This document shows positions 52,354-61,855 of a DNA stretch of 64,000 nucleotides, one piece after another. Location: NCBI RefSeq assembly GCF_002893095.1, contig NZ_KZ622864.1:62001-126000 (forward strand), in the 5' to 3' direction. Both the position numbers and the translations under genes were made by a program. This stretch comes from Stenotrophomonas sp. VV52 (GTDB lineage: Bacteria > Pseudomonadota > Gammaproteobacteria > Xanthomonadales > Xanthomonadaceae). Within the stretch, counting starts at the first letter, position 1. Each line of letters starts with the position of its first letter. Below the pieces are notes generated by a model that was not told the origin of the DNA, made no database searches, and saw nothing but the letters and a program-made list of their open reading frames with translations.

Positions 52354-54367
52354 ACGCCTCCAGCGGGAACGGTTTGGCGATCATGCTCATCCCTTCGTCC
52401 AGGAACGCGGCGCGCTCCTGCGCCTTCTCGGCGTAGCCGGTCATGAACAGCACCGGCAGCTCAGGACGGGACTGTCGGGCGATCTCGGCCAGCTGGCGCC
52501 CGTTGAGGCCCGGCAGTCCGACGTCGGTGACCAGCAGGTCGATCCTGCGGGACGAGGACAGGATCGGGAGGGCGCCGTCGGCATCGCCCACCACCTGCAC
52601 CGCGTAGCCCAGGTCCTCCAGCACCACGGTCACCAGCATGCGCACCTGCGGGTCGTCCTCGACCACCAGGATCGACTGGCCGTCGCCCTTGGCAACCGGG
52701 GATGACACCTGGGCGGCGGTCTCGTCGGCCGCTTCGTCCACCAGTGGGATGAACAGCGAGATAGTGGTGCCCTGCCCCGTCTCCGAGGCAATGTCGATAT
52801 GTCCGCCAGACTGCTGCATGAAGCCATACACCATCGACATGCCCAGGCCGGTGCCCTTGCCGATCGGCTTGGTGGTGAAGAACGGCTCGAAGGCGCGCTC
52901 GATCACTTCCGGTGGCATGCCGGTACCGGTGTCGGACACCGCCACCACGGCGTAGTGGCCGGCCGGCACGGTGGCACGCTCGCCTTCGGCCACGTGCAAT
53001 GGAAACGCGCGCAGCACCAGTTCGCCGCCGTTGGGCATGGCGTCGCGCGCGTTGATGGCCAGGTTCAGCAGCGCGCTTTCGAACTGGTTGCTGTCCAGCG
53101 TGGCGTGCAGCGGCGCGGTGGCGACTTCGGTGCGGATGCGCACGCTTTCGCCAAGCGAGCTGCGCAGCAGCGGCTGCATCGCATCGACCAGCGCGTTGAC
53201 CTCGACCGGGCGTGCGTCCAGCGACTGCCGCCGGGAAAACGCCAGCAGTCGTTGGGTGAGCGCGGCCGCGCGCTGGCTGGAGGTGGTGGCTGCGTCCAGG
53301 AAGCGTTCCAGGTCGTTCACCCGTCCCATCTCCACCCGCATGCGGATGATGTCCAGCGCCGAGAGAATGCCGGTCAACATGTTGTTGAAGTCGTGGGCGA
53401 TGCCGCCGGTGAGCTGCCCGATGGCTTCCATCTTCTGCGACTGGCGCAGCGCGGCCTCGCTCGCTTCGCGCGCGGCCATCTGTGCTTCCAGCTCACGGGT
53501 GCGCTCGGCCACCAGCGTTTCCAGCTCCAGCGCGTGCTGAACGCTGGCCTCGAGCGCCTGTTTCGCCGCCGTGATATCGGTCACGAATACGTGGAAACCG
53601 TCCACGGTTCCATCCGTTGCCCGGCGCGGCGAGTAGCGCACCTCGCAGTCGCGGCGGCGCCCGTCCCGGGTGGGCCAGCTCACTTCAAACACGCGTTCCT
53701 CGCCGGCCAGCACCCGCTGCATGATCGGCTGCCGCTCTTCCCACACCCGCGTGCCCACGACATCGCCGATGTGCCGGCCGATCACCTCGCCGACGGGCAG
53801 GTCGAACCACGTCTCGTAGGCCTTGTTGGCGAAGCGGTAGTGCATGCTGCGATCGACAAAGGCGATCAGCACCGGCATCGCATCGGCGATCAGGCGCAGC
53901 TCCGACTCGCTGCGCGCCAGCGCGCTGCGGCTGTCGGCCAGCGCGCGCATCTGGTCGCGCACCAGGAACTGCTTCTGGCGCGCGCGCAGCGCGCCCTGCA
54001 CGGCGCTCAGCAGCGAAATACCGCCCAGCGGGCGGTCAAGCTCGACCACGTTGATGGTCTGCGGCAGCAGGATCGGCAACGGCGACCGCCGATGCGCGCG
54101 CGGCGAACGCAGCAGGATCACCGGCAGGTCGGACCAGCTGGGCTGTTCTTCCAACGCCGCCAGCAGCGCATCGGTACCGGTCGCCAATGCCTCTTCGGTG
54201 ATCAGGACCACGCCGGCCTGGTCGTCCAGGGTCGCCGCCAGGTCTTCCAGGCTGGCCGCATCGCGGGTGCTCAGGCCGGCGGCATCCAGCACCGAGGCCA
54301 TGCTGGCCGCATCGCGCCCGAACGGCGCGACGATATGCACCACGCCACCGCGACAGTCATCCCGCAT
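52313..54367 (-). CDS. Hybrid histidine kinase with PAS and receiver domains
   Basis: The product has 684 residues. Order: a receiver-like N-terminal module lacking the phospho-acceptor Asp (about 10-130), a PAS domain (about 160-285; FANKAYETWFDLPVGE), a dimerisation/phosphotransfer helix with His325 in GGIAHDFNNM, an HATPase (NLAINARDAM, DTGTGMP, GKGTGLGMSMVYGFM) and a C-terminal receiver with Asp615 in VTDVGLPGLNG. No transmembrane segment is seen, so the sensor is cytoplasmic. Its start overlaps the KaiC-like gene by 11 nt; the two are coupled and presumably work together. No separate output regulator is nearby. Confidence 0.88.
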   Translation of the reverse strand: MRDDCRGGVVHIVAPFGRDAASMASVLDAAGLSTRDAASLEDLAATLDDQAGVVLITEEALATGTDALLAALEEQPSWSDLPVILLRSPRAHRRSPLPILLPQTINVVELDRPLGGISLLSAVQGALRARQKQFLVRDQMRALADSRSALARSESELRLIADAMPVLIAFVDRSMHYRFANKAYETWFDLPVGEVIGRHIGDVVGTRVWEERQPIMQRVLAGEERVFEVSWPTRDGRRRDCEVRYSPRRATDGTVDGFHVFVTDITAAKQALEASVQHALELETLVAERTRELEAQMAAREASEAALRQSQKMEAIGQLTGGIAHDFNNMLTGILSALDIIRMRVEMGRVNDLERFLDAATTSSQRAAALTQRLLAFSRRQSLDARPVEVNALVDAMQPLLRSSLGESVRIRTEVATAPLHATLDSNQFESALLNLAINARDAMPNGGELVLRAFPLHVAEGERATVPAGHYAVVAVSDTGTGMPPEVIERAFEPFFTTKPIGKGTGLGMSMVYGFMQQSGGHIDIASETGQGTTISLFIPLVDEAADETAAQVSSPVAKGDGQSILVVEDDPQVRMLVTVVLEDLGYAVQVVGDADGALPILSSSRRIDLLVTDVGLPGLNGRQLAEIARQSRPELPVLFMTGYAEKAQERAAFLDEGMSMIAKPFPLEAFSDAVRGALATAG

Positions 54368-55856
54368 ACGGGTGACTCAGCAGCGAGGCCGAGTCGCCGA
54401 CGAACTCCGGAGTGCCGGTCAGGATGCCCTTGAACTCTTTCAACGGGCCGCTCAGGGCGATGCCCTGGCGGTTGATCTTGAGCTCGCGGATGGTGTCTTC
54501 ATGGGCGCCTCCGCGGTTCTTGATCACCGAAACGGCCTTGCGGATGCGTCCCTGCGCTTCGAAGAACCGGAACAGGATGACCGCATCGGCGATATAGGAC
54601 ACGTTGAGGTTGCCGGTGGACATGGTGCCCACCAGCCCGTGCTGGGGGTTGACCAGGAACGTGGCCACGCCCTTCTGGTTGAGGTAGGACAACATCTCAT
54701 GCAGCTGCAGCATCAGTTGCTTTTCCTGCGGCATGGCGGCGACGTAGCCGTTGAGGCTGTCGATCACCAGTACGCTGCAGTCTCGTTCCTCCACGGCCTT
54801 CTGTACGTTCCAGGAAAATTCCCCGGGTGAGATCTCGGCAGGGTCGATCTGCATGATTTCCAGGCGTCCGCTGGCGATATGCGGCTCCAGGTCGATGCCC
54901 AGCGCCTTGGCGCGGGCAAGCAGCGTGCCCACGCGCTCGTCGAACTCGAAGATGCAGCACTTTTCGCCGCGCGTGCAGGCAGCCCAGACGTACTGCAGGG
55001 CCAGGTTGGTCTTGCCGCTGCCGGCCGGGCCGGTCAGCAGCGTGCTGGTGCCTCGCAGCGGGCCGCCCCCCAGCAGGTTGTCGACCTCTGTGATGCCGCT
55101 CGCCAGCGTTGCCTCGGCAAAGTCCGCATGATGATCGGATGCGATCAGGCGCGGGAACACTTCCAGGCCGCCGGTGCGGATGGCGATGTCGTGGTAGCCG
55201 GCGATGAAGTTGACGCCACGCAGCTTCTGCACCTGCAGCCGGCGTCGGGCGGGACCGAAATCCAGGGTCAACCGCTCCAGCGAGATTACGCCGTGGCACA
55301 GGCTGTGCAACTGGCCGTCGCGATCATCCGCGCCCGACGTCAGGTCGTCGACAAGGATCACGGTGGCGCTCTGCGGAGCGAAATACTGCTTGAGCGCAAG
55401 GATCTGGCGTCGGTAGCGCAGTGAATCCTGCGCCAGCAGCCGCAGCTCGGACAGTGAATCGAAGACCACCCGGCTGGGCCGGATCCGGTCCACCTCGGCC
55501 TGGATCAGGTTGACCGTTTCATCCAGCTCCACTTCCCAGGAGTGCAGCACCGACTGCAGGCGGCCATTGCCCAGCGCATCCTCGGCCGAACCCAGTTCGA
55601 ACAGGTGCAGGCCGTCCAGCGACCAGCCGTGCGCAGTGGCAACCTCACGCAGTTCCTCTGCGGTCTCCGAGAGGGTGATGTACAGGCAACGCTCGCCCTG
55701 CTTCAGCCCCTGCAGCAGGAACTGCAGCGACAACGTGGTCTTGCCCGAGCCCGGTGGCCCTTCCAGCAGGTACAACCTTCCCTGCGGCAGGCCACCGCCG
55801 ATGACGGCATCGAGGCCCAGCACTCCGGTAGTGACACGCGAAGACTGTGTCTGCAT
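54357..55856 (-). CDS. Double-domain KaiC-like RecA-fold ATPase
   Basis: The product has 499 residues. Two KaiC/RecA domains have Walker A motifs at Lys39 (GPPGSGKTT) and Lys282 (GPAGSGKTN). The region after domain 2 (EAQGRIRKAVSVIKNRGG, DTIRELKINRQG) matches cyanobacterial KaiC. At the phosphorylation site equivalent to Ser431-Thr432 the sequence is NVSYIAD: Ser420 is kept, the Thr is Tyr421. There is no kaiA or kaiB here. The start at 55856 removes a 64-residue unsupported extension. It is coupled with the downstream hybrid kinase. Confidence 0.87.
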   Translation of the reverse strand: MQTQSSRVTTGVLGLDAVIGGGLPQGRLYLLEGPPGSGKTTLSLQFLLQGLKQGERCLYITLSETAEELREVATAHGWSLDGLHLFELGSAEDALGNGRLQSVLHSWEVELDETVNLIQAEVDRIRPSRVVFDSLSELRLLAQDSLRYRRQILALKQYFAPQSATVILVDDLTSGADDRDGQLHSLCHGVISLERLTLDFGPARRRLQVQKLRGVNFIAGYHDIAIRTGGLEVFPRLIASDHHADFAEATLASGITEVDNLLGGGPLRGTSTLLTGPAGSGKTNLALQYVWAACTRGEKCCIFEFDERVGTLLARAKALGIDLEPHIASGRLEIMQIDPAEISPGEFSWNVQKAVEERDCSVLVIDSLNGYVAAMPQEKQLMLQLHEMLSYLNQKGVATFLVNPQHGLVGTMSTGNLNVSYIADAVILFRFFEAQGRIRKAVSVIKNRGGAHEDTIRELKINRQGIALSGPLKEFKGILTGTPEFVGDSASLLSHPYAG

Positions 55857-55952
55857 ATGAGTCCACCCTGTTTGACGGGGGGAGTCTAGCAACGGGTTCT
55901 GTGTAGGATTTGTGTGATCGCAGGCTCTACGAGCCGTCACGCTGCGGCCATG

Positions 55953-55966
55953 TTCATGCAGGTCAA
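55953..55966. promoter_or_regulatory. FNR/Anr-like box upstream of the KaiC-like gene
   Basis: TTCATGCAGGTCAA, read on the minus strand TTGACCTGCATGAA, shares TTGACCTG-AT with the box at 33593. It lies 97 bp before the KaiC start. This is a weak candidate. Confidence 0.3.
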
Positions 55967-55998
55967 AGCGATGTGGACGGGCACACTGCAGTGCCTGC

Positions 55999-56379
55999 TC
56001 AGGCGAAATCCTTGAGGATTTCCTGGATGCCCTGCCAGGACAGTTCAAGGCCGAGTGACGTGCCCGGGTTGACCACTACGCCGTAGCCCCCCGGTACGCG
56101 CTTGAGCACCTCGATCATGCGCATGCGGATGATGTTGGGTGCCTCCTGCGGGTACTCACCGACGCGTGCCTCATCGGTGAACACCGCCACGTGCATGACG
56201 CTGTCGATGGCAAACAGCAGCGGATCGAAACCGCTGCCATCGACGGTGACCAGGCTGCCGGTGAGCAGCACCACGTCCGAGGCCATGAAGGCTTTCATGA
56301 AGGCCGGGACCGCTACCTGCCCGTCCATCGCGGACTTGAGCAGGGTTTCGAGAGGGTTCTGGGGTGCGAGATCGGTCAT
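55999..56379 (-). CDS. SseB-family protein
   Basis: The product has 126 residues with an SseB N-terminal-domain pattern: NPLETLLKSAMDG at the start, a central FDPLLFAIDSVMHVAVFTDEARV and a C-terminal GYGVVVNPGTSLGLELSWQGI. Members are small alpha/beta proteins of largely unknown role, often next to regulators. It lies 142 bp upstream of the KaiC-like gene on the same strand and may be expressed with it, although an FNR-like box and possible promoter occupy the gap. Confidence 0.78.
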   Translation of the reverse strand: MTDLAPQNPLETLLKSAMDGQVAVPAFMKAFMASDVVLLTGSLVTVDGSGFDPLLFAIDSVMHVAVFTDEARVGEYPQEAPNIIRMRMIEVLKRVPGGYGVVVNPGTSLGLELSWQGIQEILKDFA

Positions 56380-56399
56380 TTCGCCATTTTACCCGGAGC

Positions 56400-56422
56400 A
56401 GCCGGCCAGGGGCCGGCTCTAC
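56400..56422 (-). repeat. GTAG-type REP palindrome (SMAG-like), copy 4
   Basis: AGCCGGCC (56400-56407), AGG loop, GGCCGGCT (56411-56418), CTAC (56419-56422). It overlaps the last bases of the GH13 gene, so its CTAC supplies that gene's stop codon (TAG on the minus strand). Confidence 0.75.
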
Positions 56423-58137
56423 CGGAGGCGCTGGGTTCGGGCTGCCTGGTCCGCCATCGCGCGGCCCAGCTCGGCTTCGAGCGCCTTCTGCTTGACCGGA
56501 GCGTCCAACAGATACACCTTCACGCCGTGTGCGGGAACTTCAGCCTTCAGGCTGTTCTTCACCGTCACGCTCCCCTGCCCCAGCGCATCGCGCCAGGTAC
56601 CTGCCTGCAGGTACCGGCTCACTTCGATGCTGCGCGCGGCCTCGCCCTTGTTCAGCAGCACCAGCGCGGTCTGCGCGGTGTCGCCATGCTGCAGCACGCG
56701 GAAGAACACCGCTTCGTCGCCCTGCAGGCGCTCGTTGATCTGCAGCCCGCGTTGCAGCGCCGGGGTGGCTTCACGCAGCGTGGCGATGCGCTGCAACGGC
56801 CCGAAGATCGGGCTCTGCGGCGCGGCGTCCACGCGGGGCTGGCCGAAATAGGCACGGTTGCCGGCGTGTTCAGCGCGGCTGCGCATGAAGCCGGTTTCCG
56901 AGCCGTAGTAGAGCACCGGAATGCCGCGCGCGGTGAACAGCCAGTTGTGCGCGTCGATGAAGCCGTCGTCGGTGGCATCCAGCCGCGCCATGTCGTGGTT
57001 GTCGTAGAAGCTCATCAGCTCGTACGGATTTGCATACGGGCCGCCGACCAGGTGCAGCGGCTCGGCGAGCGCCTCGAAGCCCTTCTGCTCCTTGCCGAAC
57101 ACGCTGGACATCGCGCCCCGCAGCGGGAAGTCGAGCACGCTCACGTTCGCATTGGCCGGCCAGGTGTGCTCGGCGATCTTGGCCGCGTCATAGTCGAACG
57201 CTTCGCCGAACATGAACATGCCCGGGTGTTCGGCGCGGATGCGCTTGACGAATTCGTTCCACCACGGGTGCGGCAGCCAGCCGATGGTGTCGATGCGCAG
57301 AGCATCCACGCCCTGCGCCGTCCACTGCAGGTAGGCGCCGACCAGGTAGTCCATCACCGCCGGATTGTCCTGGTTGAAGTCGCCCAGCTCGGCCAGGTTG
57401 CCGTCGAAGATCGAGCCCTTGGCCGAATCGACCGGGCCGATGTTGTTATAGAACGCGTGCAGCGGGTTGTGCTTGGGGTCCAGCTGCTGCGGCGGCAGGT
57501 TCTCATGGTCGGCGATGAGCGTGCCGTCCTTGTCGAAGATCTGGCCGAACTGCGGCTGCCTGACCGGCATGGTCCACGCCGGGGAGCCGTGGTTGCCGAC
57601 GATGTCCAGCACCACTTTCAGTTTGGCATCGTGCAGGCCACGGGTCAGCCCGGCGAAATCCAGGTCCTTGCTGGGCAGGTGTTCGTCGAGCGTGTAGAAG
57701 TTGATGCCCCAGTAACCGTGGTAGCCGGTCTTGCCGCGGTCGGTCAGGGTGCTGGTGCAGCTGATCGGCTTGCTGCCAGTGAAGGCTTCATCCGGGTTGT
57801 CGATGATCGGGGTGATCCAGACCGCGCCGAAGCCGAGGTTGCGGATGTAGTCCGCGTTGTCGAGCACGCCGCGGAAGTCACCGCCCAGGTAGCCGATGTT
57901 GCCGTCCACCTTGTCCGGGCATGGCACTGGAATGTCGAAGGTGCGGTGCTTGCCGCCCTGGTCGCGGTGGTCATTGGACGGGTCGCCGTTGACGAAACGG
58001 TCGGTAACCACGAAGTAGACCGCGTCGCTGGCGAACGGCTCGAGCGTACCCACGTACTCCGGGCGCGGCGCGGCAACGGCACTGCCGGCCATCAGGGCGA
58101 AGCAAAGACCCAGCGACAAACGCGAACGGCACGGCAT
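56419..58137 (-). CDS. Exported GH13 alpha-amylase family enzyme (maltodextrin-degrading)
   Basis: The product has 572 residues with a Sec signal peptide (residues 1-22, GSAVAA). GH13 regions are present: DIVGNHGS (region I), DALRIDTIG with nucleophile Asp283 (II), MFGEAFD with acid/base Glu312 (III) and FYDNHDMAR with Asp382 (IV). The spacing fits cyclomaltodextrinase/amylase-type enzymes. It follows the maltose-type transporter gene with a TGATG overlap, in an operon with a six-hairpin glycosidase. It probably cuts maltodextrins in the periplasm. Confidence 0.9.
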   Translation of the reverse strand: MPCRSRLSLGLCFALMAGSAVAAPRPEYVGTLEPFASDAVYFVVTDRFVNGDPSNDHRDQGGKHRTFDIPVPCPDKVDGNIGYLGGDFRGVLDNADYIRNLGFGAVWITPIIDNPDEAFTGSKPISCTSTLTDRGKTGYHGYWGINFYTLDEHLPSKDLDFAGLTRGLHDAKLKVVLDIVGNHGSPAWTMPVRQPQFGQIFDKDGTLIADHENLPPQQLDPKHNPLHAFYNNIGPVDSAKGSIFDGNLAELGDFNQDNPAVMDYLVGAYLQWTAQGVDALRIDTIGWLPHPWWNEFVKRIRAEHPGMFMFGEAFDYDAAKIAEHTWPANANVSVLDFPLRGAMSSVFGKEQKGFEALAEPLHLVGGPYANPYELMSFYDNHDMARLDATDDGFIDAHNWLFTARGIPVLYYGSETGFMRSRAEHAGNRAYFGQPRVDAAPQSPIFGPLQRIATLREATPALQRGLQINERLQGDEAVFFRVLQHGDTAQTALVLLNKGEAARSIEVSRYLQAGTWRDALGQGSVTVKNSLKAEVPAHGVKVYLLDAPVKQKALEAELGRAMADQAARTQRLR

Positions 58138-59624
58138 CAGACAACCTCCTGGTGGGACGGAACACGCAGCACGCACAGCCCGGCAACCAGCAGACTGGCG
58201 CCACCGAGCGCCAGCACATGCATCGGGTCGCCGCCCAGCCACAGGCGCAGCATGAATCCAAGCGCGCTGGCCGCAACCAGCTGCGGAATGACGATGAAGA
58301 AATTGAACAGGCCCATGTACACGCCCATCTTGGCCGCCGGCACGCTGTCGGACAGCAGCGCGTACGGCAGCGACAGGATCGAGGCCCAGGCGAAGCCGAC
58401 CCCGACCATCGACAGCAACAGCCACTTCGGGTCGTCGATCAGCATCAGCGAAATCAGTCCCAGGCCGCCCAGCCACAGGTTGACCAGGTGGCTCAGGCGC
58501 AGGCCCATCCAGCGCACCATCAGCGGGATCAGCAACGCGGCGAGCGCGGCAAAGCCGTTGTAGGCGCCGAAAAGCACGCCCACCCAGTTGGCACCTTCGT
58601 TGTAGGCGGCCGAGGCCGGATCGGTCGAACCGAAGTGGGTACCGGCCACTGCCGCGGTGGTGTAGATCCACATCGCGAACAGTGCGAACCACGAGAAGAA
58701 CTGCACCCAGGCCAGCCGCCGCATGGTGCGCGGCATGCTGCGCAGGTCGCCGACGATGGTGGCCAGCATGTGCGGGCCGAGCAGCACCCGCGCCACGCCC
58801 AGCAGCAGGCCGTAGCCCATGCACAGCCCGGCCAGTACGTAGAGCATCTTGTCGCCGTCGCGCCAGGCGATGGCGGCGGCCAGCGCCAGGCCGAGCGCGA
58901 TCCACGCCCCGATCTGCAGCAGCGGCGGCGGCCCGGCCAGCGGCGCGGACTGGTGCACCGCCGGCGGTTCGGCGTCGTCGAAGCTGGCCAGCTCGGCCGG
59001 CGAGTATTCGCGGGTGCTGAACACCGTCCAGGCGATCGAGGCCAGCAGCACCACGGCGCCGAAGTAGAACGCATAGCGCACGGTGGGCGGCATCTCGCCC
59101 GCCGGGGCGGTGTTGGCCACGCCGAAGTGGGCGAGGATGAAGGGCAGGAAGCTGGCAACGATGGCGCCCACGCCGATGAAGAAGCTCTGCATCGCGTAGC
59201 CGGTGGGGCGCTGGCGCGGGGCCAGTTTGTCGCCGACGAAGGCGCGGAAGGGTTCCATCGAGACGTTGATGGAAGCGTCCAGTACCCACAGCGTGCCGGC
59301 GGCGATCCACAGCGTGGGCGAGTTCGGCATCACCAGCAGGGCCAGCGTGGTGAGCACCGCGCCGATCATGAAGTACGGACGACGTCGGCCCCAGCGGGTC
59401 CAGGTGCGGTCGGACAGATAGCCGATGATCGGCTGTACCAGCAGGCCCGTCAGCGGCGCGGCGATCCACAGCCCGGGCACCGCGTCCATCGGCGCGCCCA
59501 GGGTTTCGAAGATGCGGCTCGCGTTGGCGTTCTGCAGGGCGAAGCCGAACTGGATGCCGAGGAAGCCGAAGCACATGTTCCAGATCTGCCAGAACGACAG
59601 GGTGGGCTTGGCGGGACGGCTCAT
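58137..59624 (-). CDS. MFS maltose/maltodextrin-type transporter (GPH/SLC45-like)
   Basis: The product has 495 residues and 12 helices. It begins SFWQIWNMCFGFLGIQFGFALQNANASRIFE, a hallmark of the Caulobacter MalY/plant sucrose-transporter group, followed by SDRTWTRWGRRRPYF. A long cytoplasmic loop with DDAEPP lies mid-protein. The start overlaps the glycosidase stop by 4 nt and its stop overlaps the GH13 start by 1 nt. It likely imports maltose or short maltodextrins by proton symport. Confidence 0.88.
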   Translation of the reverse strand: MSRPAKPTLSFWQIWNMCFGFLGIQFGFALQNANASRIFETLGAPMDAVPGLWIAAPLTGLLVQPIIGYLSDRTWTRWGRRRPYFMIGAVLTTLALLVMPNSPTLWIAAGTLWVLDASINVSMEPFRAFVGDKLAPRQRPTGYAMQSFFIGVGAIVASFLPFILAHFGVANTAPAGEMPPTVRYAFYFGAVVLLASIAWTVFSTREYSPAELASFDDAEPPAVHQSAPLAGPPPLLQIGAWIALGLALAAAIAWRDGDKMLYVLAGLCMGYGLLLGVARVLLGPHMLATIVGDLRSMPRTMRRLAWVQFFSWFALFAMWIYTTAAVAGTHFGSTDPASAAYNEGANWVGVLFGAYNGFAALAALLIPLMVRWMGLRLSHLVNLWLGGLGLISLMLIDDPKWLLLSMVGVGFAWASILSLPYALLSDSVPAAKMGVYMGLFNFFIVIPQLVAASALGFMLRLWLGGDPMHVLALGGASLLVAGLCVLRVPSHQEVV

Positions 59625-61855
59625 CGTGCGGCCTCCACGTCACCGGCAACGGGCGCGAGCAGCAGCGCGCGGACGTTGGCCGCATTGAGCACGCCGTCGC
59701 GCCCGCCCTTGCCGCCGTTGTACTGGGCAAAGTGTTCCAGTGCACTCATGTTGAAGCCCGGTTCCAGGGTGAACGTGCAGCTGCCCTTGGGCAGGTCTAA
59801 TTCGGCGGCGGTGGAGTCCTGCGGGCCGACGCTGTGCGGCATCACCACGGTGGCGCGTTGCAGGGAATGGCCAGTGCACTGCACGGCCAGCTGCTTCACC
59901 GCGGCGGTGACGCCGGTGTTGATCGGGCCGTTGGGGTTGTCGTAGCGCAGGCGCAGGCGGACGCGGGTGGGTTCGGGTGCGGTCCATGTCCAATTCGTGG
60001 CGCCGGCCAAGGTGTGCTGCGGGCCGACGCAGGTCATGGGACTGTGCAGGGATTCCAATACACCTTCGCGACGGGTCAGGGAGAAGCAGTGCTGGTGGCC
60101 GTCGATGGCAAGGGTGTGGGTGGAGGCGCCCGCTGCGGGTTTGCCGTCCAGCCAGAGCTGATGGTTGGCCGGGATAATGGTGATCCAGGCGTTCTGTTGG
60201 GTGACGACTACGGGTGCCGCTGGGGTGGGTGGGGCGAAGGCGTAGGCTTCGGTGGGGGTTGCCTGGGACACGCGTGGCGTGCTACGCGGTTGCGGGGCCG
60301 CCGCATGAGGATGCAGGTCGGCCGCGCGCGGTTGCAGTTTCACGGTGACCGTGTTGGCGTTGCGCTTCACGCTCCCGGCGACCAGCAGGGTGCCTTCCAG
60401 TGTTTCGGGGCGCTGGAGGACATAGGTGGTCATGCCGTCGTTGAGTTCGATGCTCGTGCGGGTGCCGAACAGCTGCGGGACCAGGGCCGTTGGCAGTTGG
60501 GGCGTTACGCTGCCGTCGGCTTCCACGCCATACACGCCTTCCAGCACCATCGAGAGATAACCGGCGACCGACCACAGCTGGCGCGGGGAGTTGACCACCG
60601 GGCCGCTCAGCGCGCCTTCGTCGACGTGCACCGCGAGGGTGCGCATCTCGTAATTTTCCATGTTCGAACCGGCCAGCGCGCTGCCGCGCATCAGCGATTC
60701 GATCTCGCGCTGGATGCGGGTGGCATCGCCCACCTTGCGGGCAGCGCGCAGCGAATAGGCGCTCACGAACGGCCACACCGCGCGGTTGTGGTAGATCGGC
60801 TGCTGCGCTTCCTGCGGCCATACCACCGGACTGCCGCCCTCTACATACGGGTAGTTGGCCAGCGCACGGCGGGCACGGTCGGTCGGAAACGCCTCGGCCA
60901 GCACGCCCAGCGAAATGCCGAGCAGGTCGTACTTGGCGTAGGGCACGGGGTGCGCGGCTTCGCCGATGTAACTCATGTACATGCCGGCGTCTTCGCGCCA
61001 GAAGCGCGCGTCGATCTGTCTGGCAAGCGCATCGGCCCACGCGGCGTACTCGGTGGCGCGCGCATCGCCGCGCTCGCCTGCGAAGCGCTCGGCCAGGCGC
61101 AGCGCCTGGTAGTGCAGCACGTTGGTGGACAGCGCGAAGGAGTCGCCGATGAAGCGCACGTCCTGGCGGGTCCAGTCCGGGTAGGTCTGTTCGCGCCAGT
61201 CCAGGAACGAGGTCTCGCCCCGGTACAGGCCAGTGCGCGGGTCGAACACCATCGCGCGGTCCTGCGCCAGCGTGGCCTGCAGGGCCTGCCAGGTCTGCTC
61301 GGTGAACACGGCATTGTCGTGCAGGTCGCGCGCGGCCAGGAACCACACCACGCGGTCGCTGCTGATCGGCCAGCTGCCGCCCGAGCCGGTGTCCTGGGCC
61401 ACGAACAGGCCGGGGGTGTGACCGTCGCGTGCCTTGGAAAGTTTGAACTGCAGCGACTGGCGGGTACGCACCGGATCCAGCCGGGCCAGCGCCAGGTCGG
61501 CCGCAAAGCTCACATCGCGCGTCCACACGTAGGGCCAGCGCGCGCCGGTCTCGAAGCACGCGCAGTCGACCGGCCTGCCGAAGTTGAAGGCGGGATCGCG
61601 GATCGCGTCCACGCGGTTGGCCGCCATTTCCTGCTGGGCGAGCGCGAACAAGGCGTCGAACATCACGCTGCCGGTCTGGCTGCGCATCGGCTGGGCGGCG
61701 ATCGCCACCGGCCTGCCATCGGCCAGCAGCGTGAAGCTGCCATCGGCGGCGGCGCTGGCGCGCGCACTGCGGCCATCGAAAGTGAGGTCCGCCGCAGCAG
61801 CGGTGGACAGCAGCGCCGCCCCAAGGGCAGCGGTCAGGCAGATCGTCTTCAGCAT
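59621..61855 (-). CDS. Six-hairpin (alpha/alpha)6 glycosidase-like protein, exported
   Basis: The product has 744 residues; signal peptide about 1-22 (LLSTAAAAD). The helical barrel (about 95-470) contains YVWTRDVSFAADLALARLD, GSWPISSDR and GSPVVWPQEAQQPIYHNRAVWPF, as in glucoamylase/amylo-glucosidase-like six-hairpin enzymes; a beta-rich C-terminal part (about 560-744) follows a Pro/Ala-rich linker. It is the first gene of the minus-strand maltodextrin operon. The exact cleavage activity is unproven, but debranching or exo-glucosidase action on maltodextrins fits the context. The start at 61855 drops a very long, unsupported 5' extension that would run through the divergent gene. Confidence 0.8.
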   Translation of the reverse strand: MLKTICLTAALGAALLSTAAAADLTFDGRSARASAAADGSFTLLADGRPVAIAAQPMRSQTGSVMFDALFALAQQEMAANRVDAIRDPAFNFGRPVDCACFETGARWPYVWTRDVSFAADLALARLDPVRTRQSLQFKLSKARDGHTPGLFVAQDTGSGGSWPISSDRVVWFLAARDLHDNAVFTEQTWQALQATLAQDRAMVFDPRTGLYRGETSFLDWREQTYPDWTRQDVRFIGDSFALSTNVLHYQALRLAERFAGERGDARATEYAAWADALARQIDARFWREDAGMYMSYIGEAAHPVPYAKYDLLGISLGVLAEAFPTDRARRALANYPYVEGGSPVVWPQEAQQPIYHNRAVWPFVSAYSLRAARKVGDATRIQREIESLMRGSALAGSNMENYEMRTLAVHVDEGALSGPVVNSPRQLWSVAGYLSMVLEGVYGVEADGSVTPQLPTALVPQLFGTRTSIELNDGMTTYVLQRPETLEGTLLVAGSVKRNANTVTVKLQPRAADLHPHAAAPQPRSTPRVSQATPTEAYAFAPPTPAAPVVVTQQNAWITIIPANHQLWLDGKPAAGASTHTLAIDGHQHCFSLTRREGVLESLHSPMTCVGPQHTLAGATNWTWTAPEPTRVRLRLRYDNPNGPINTGVTAAVKQLAVQCTGHSLQRATVVMPHSVGPQDSTAAELDLPKGSCTFTLEPGFNMSALEHFAQYNGGKGGRDGVLNAANVRALLLAPVAGDVEAAR

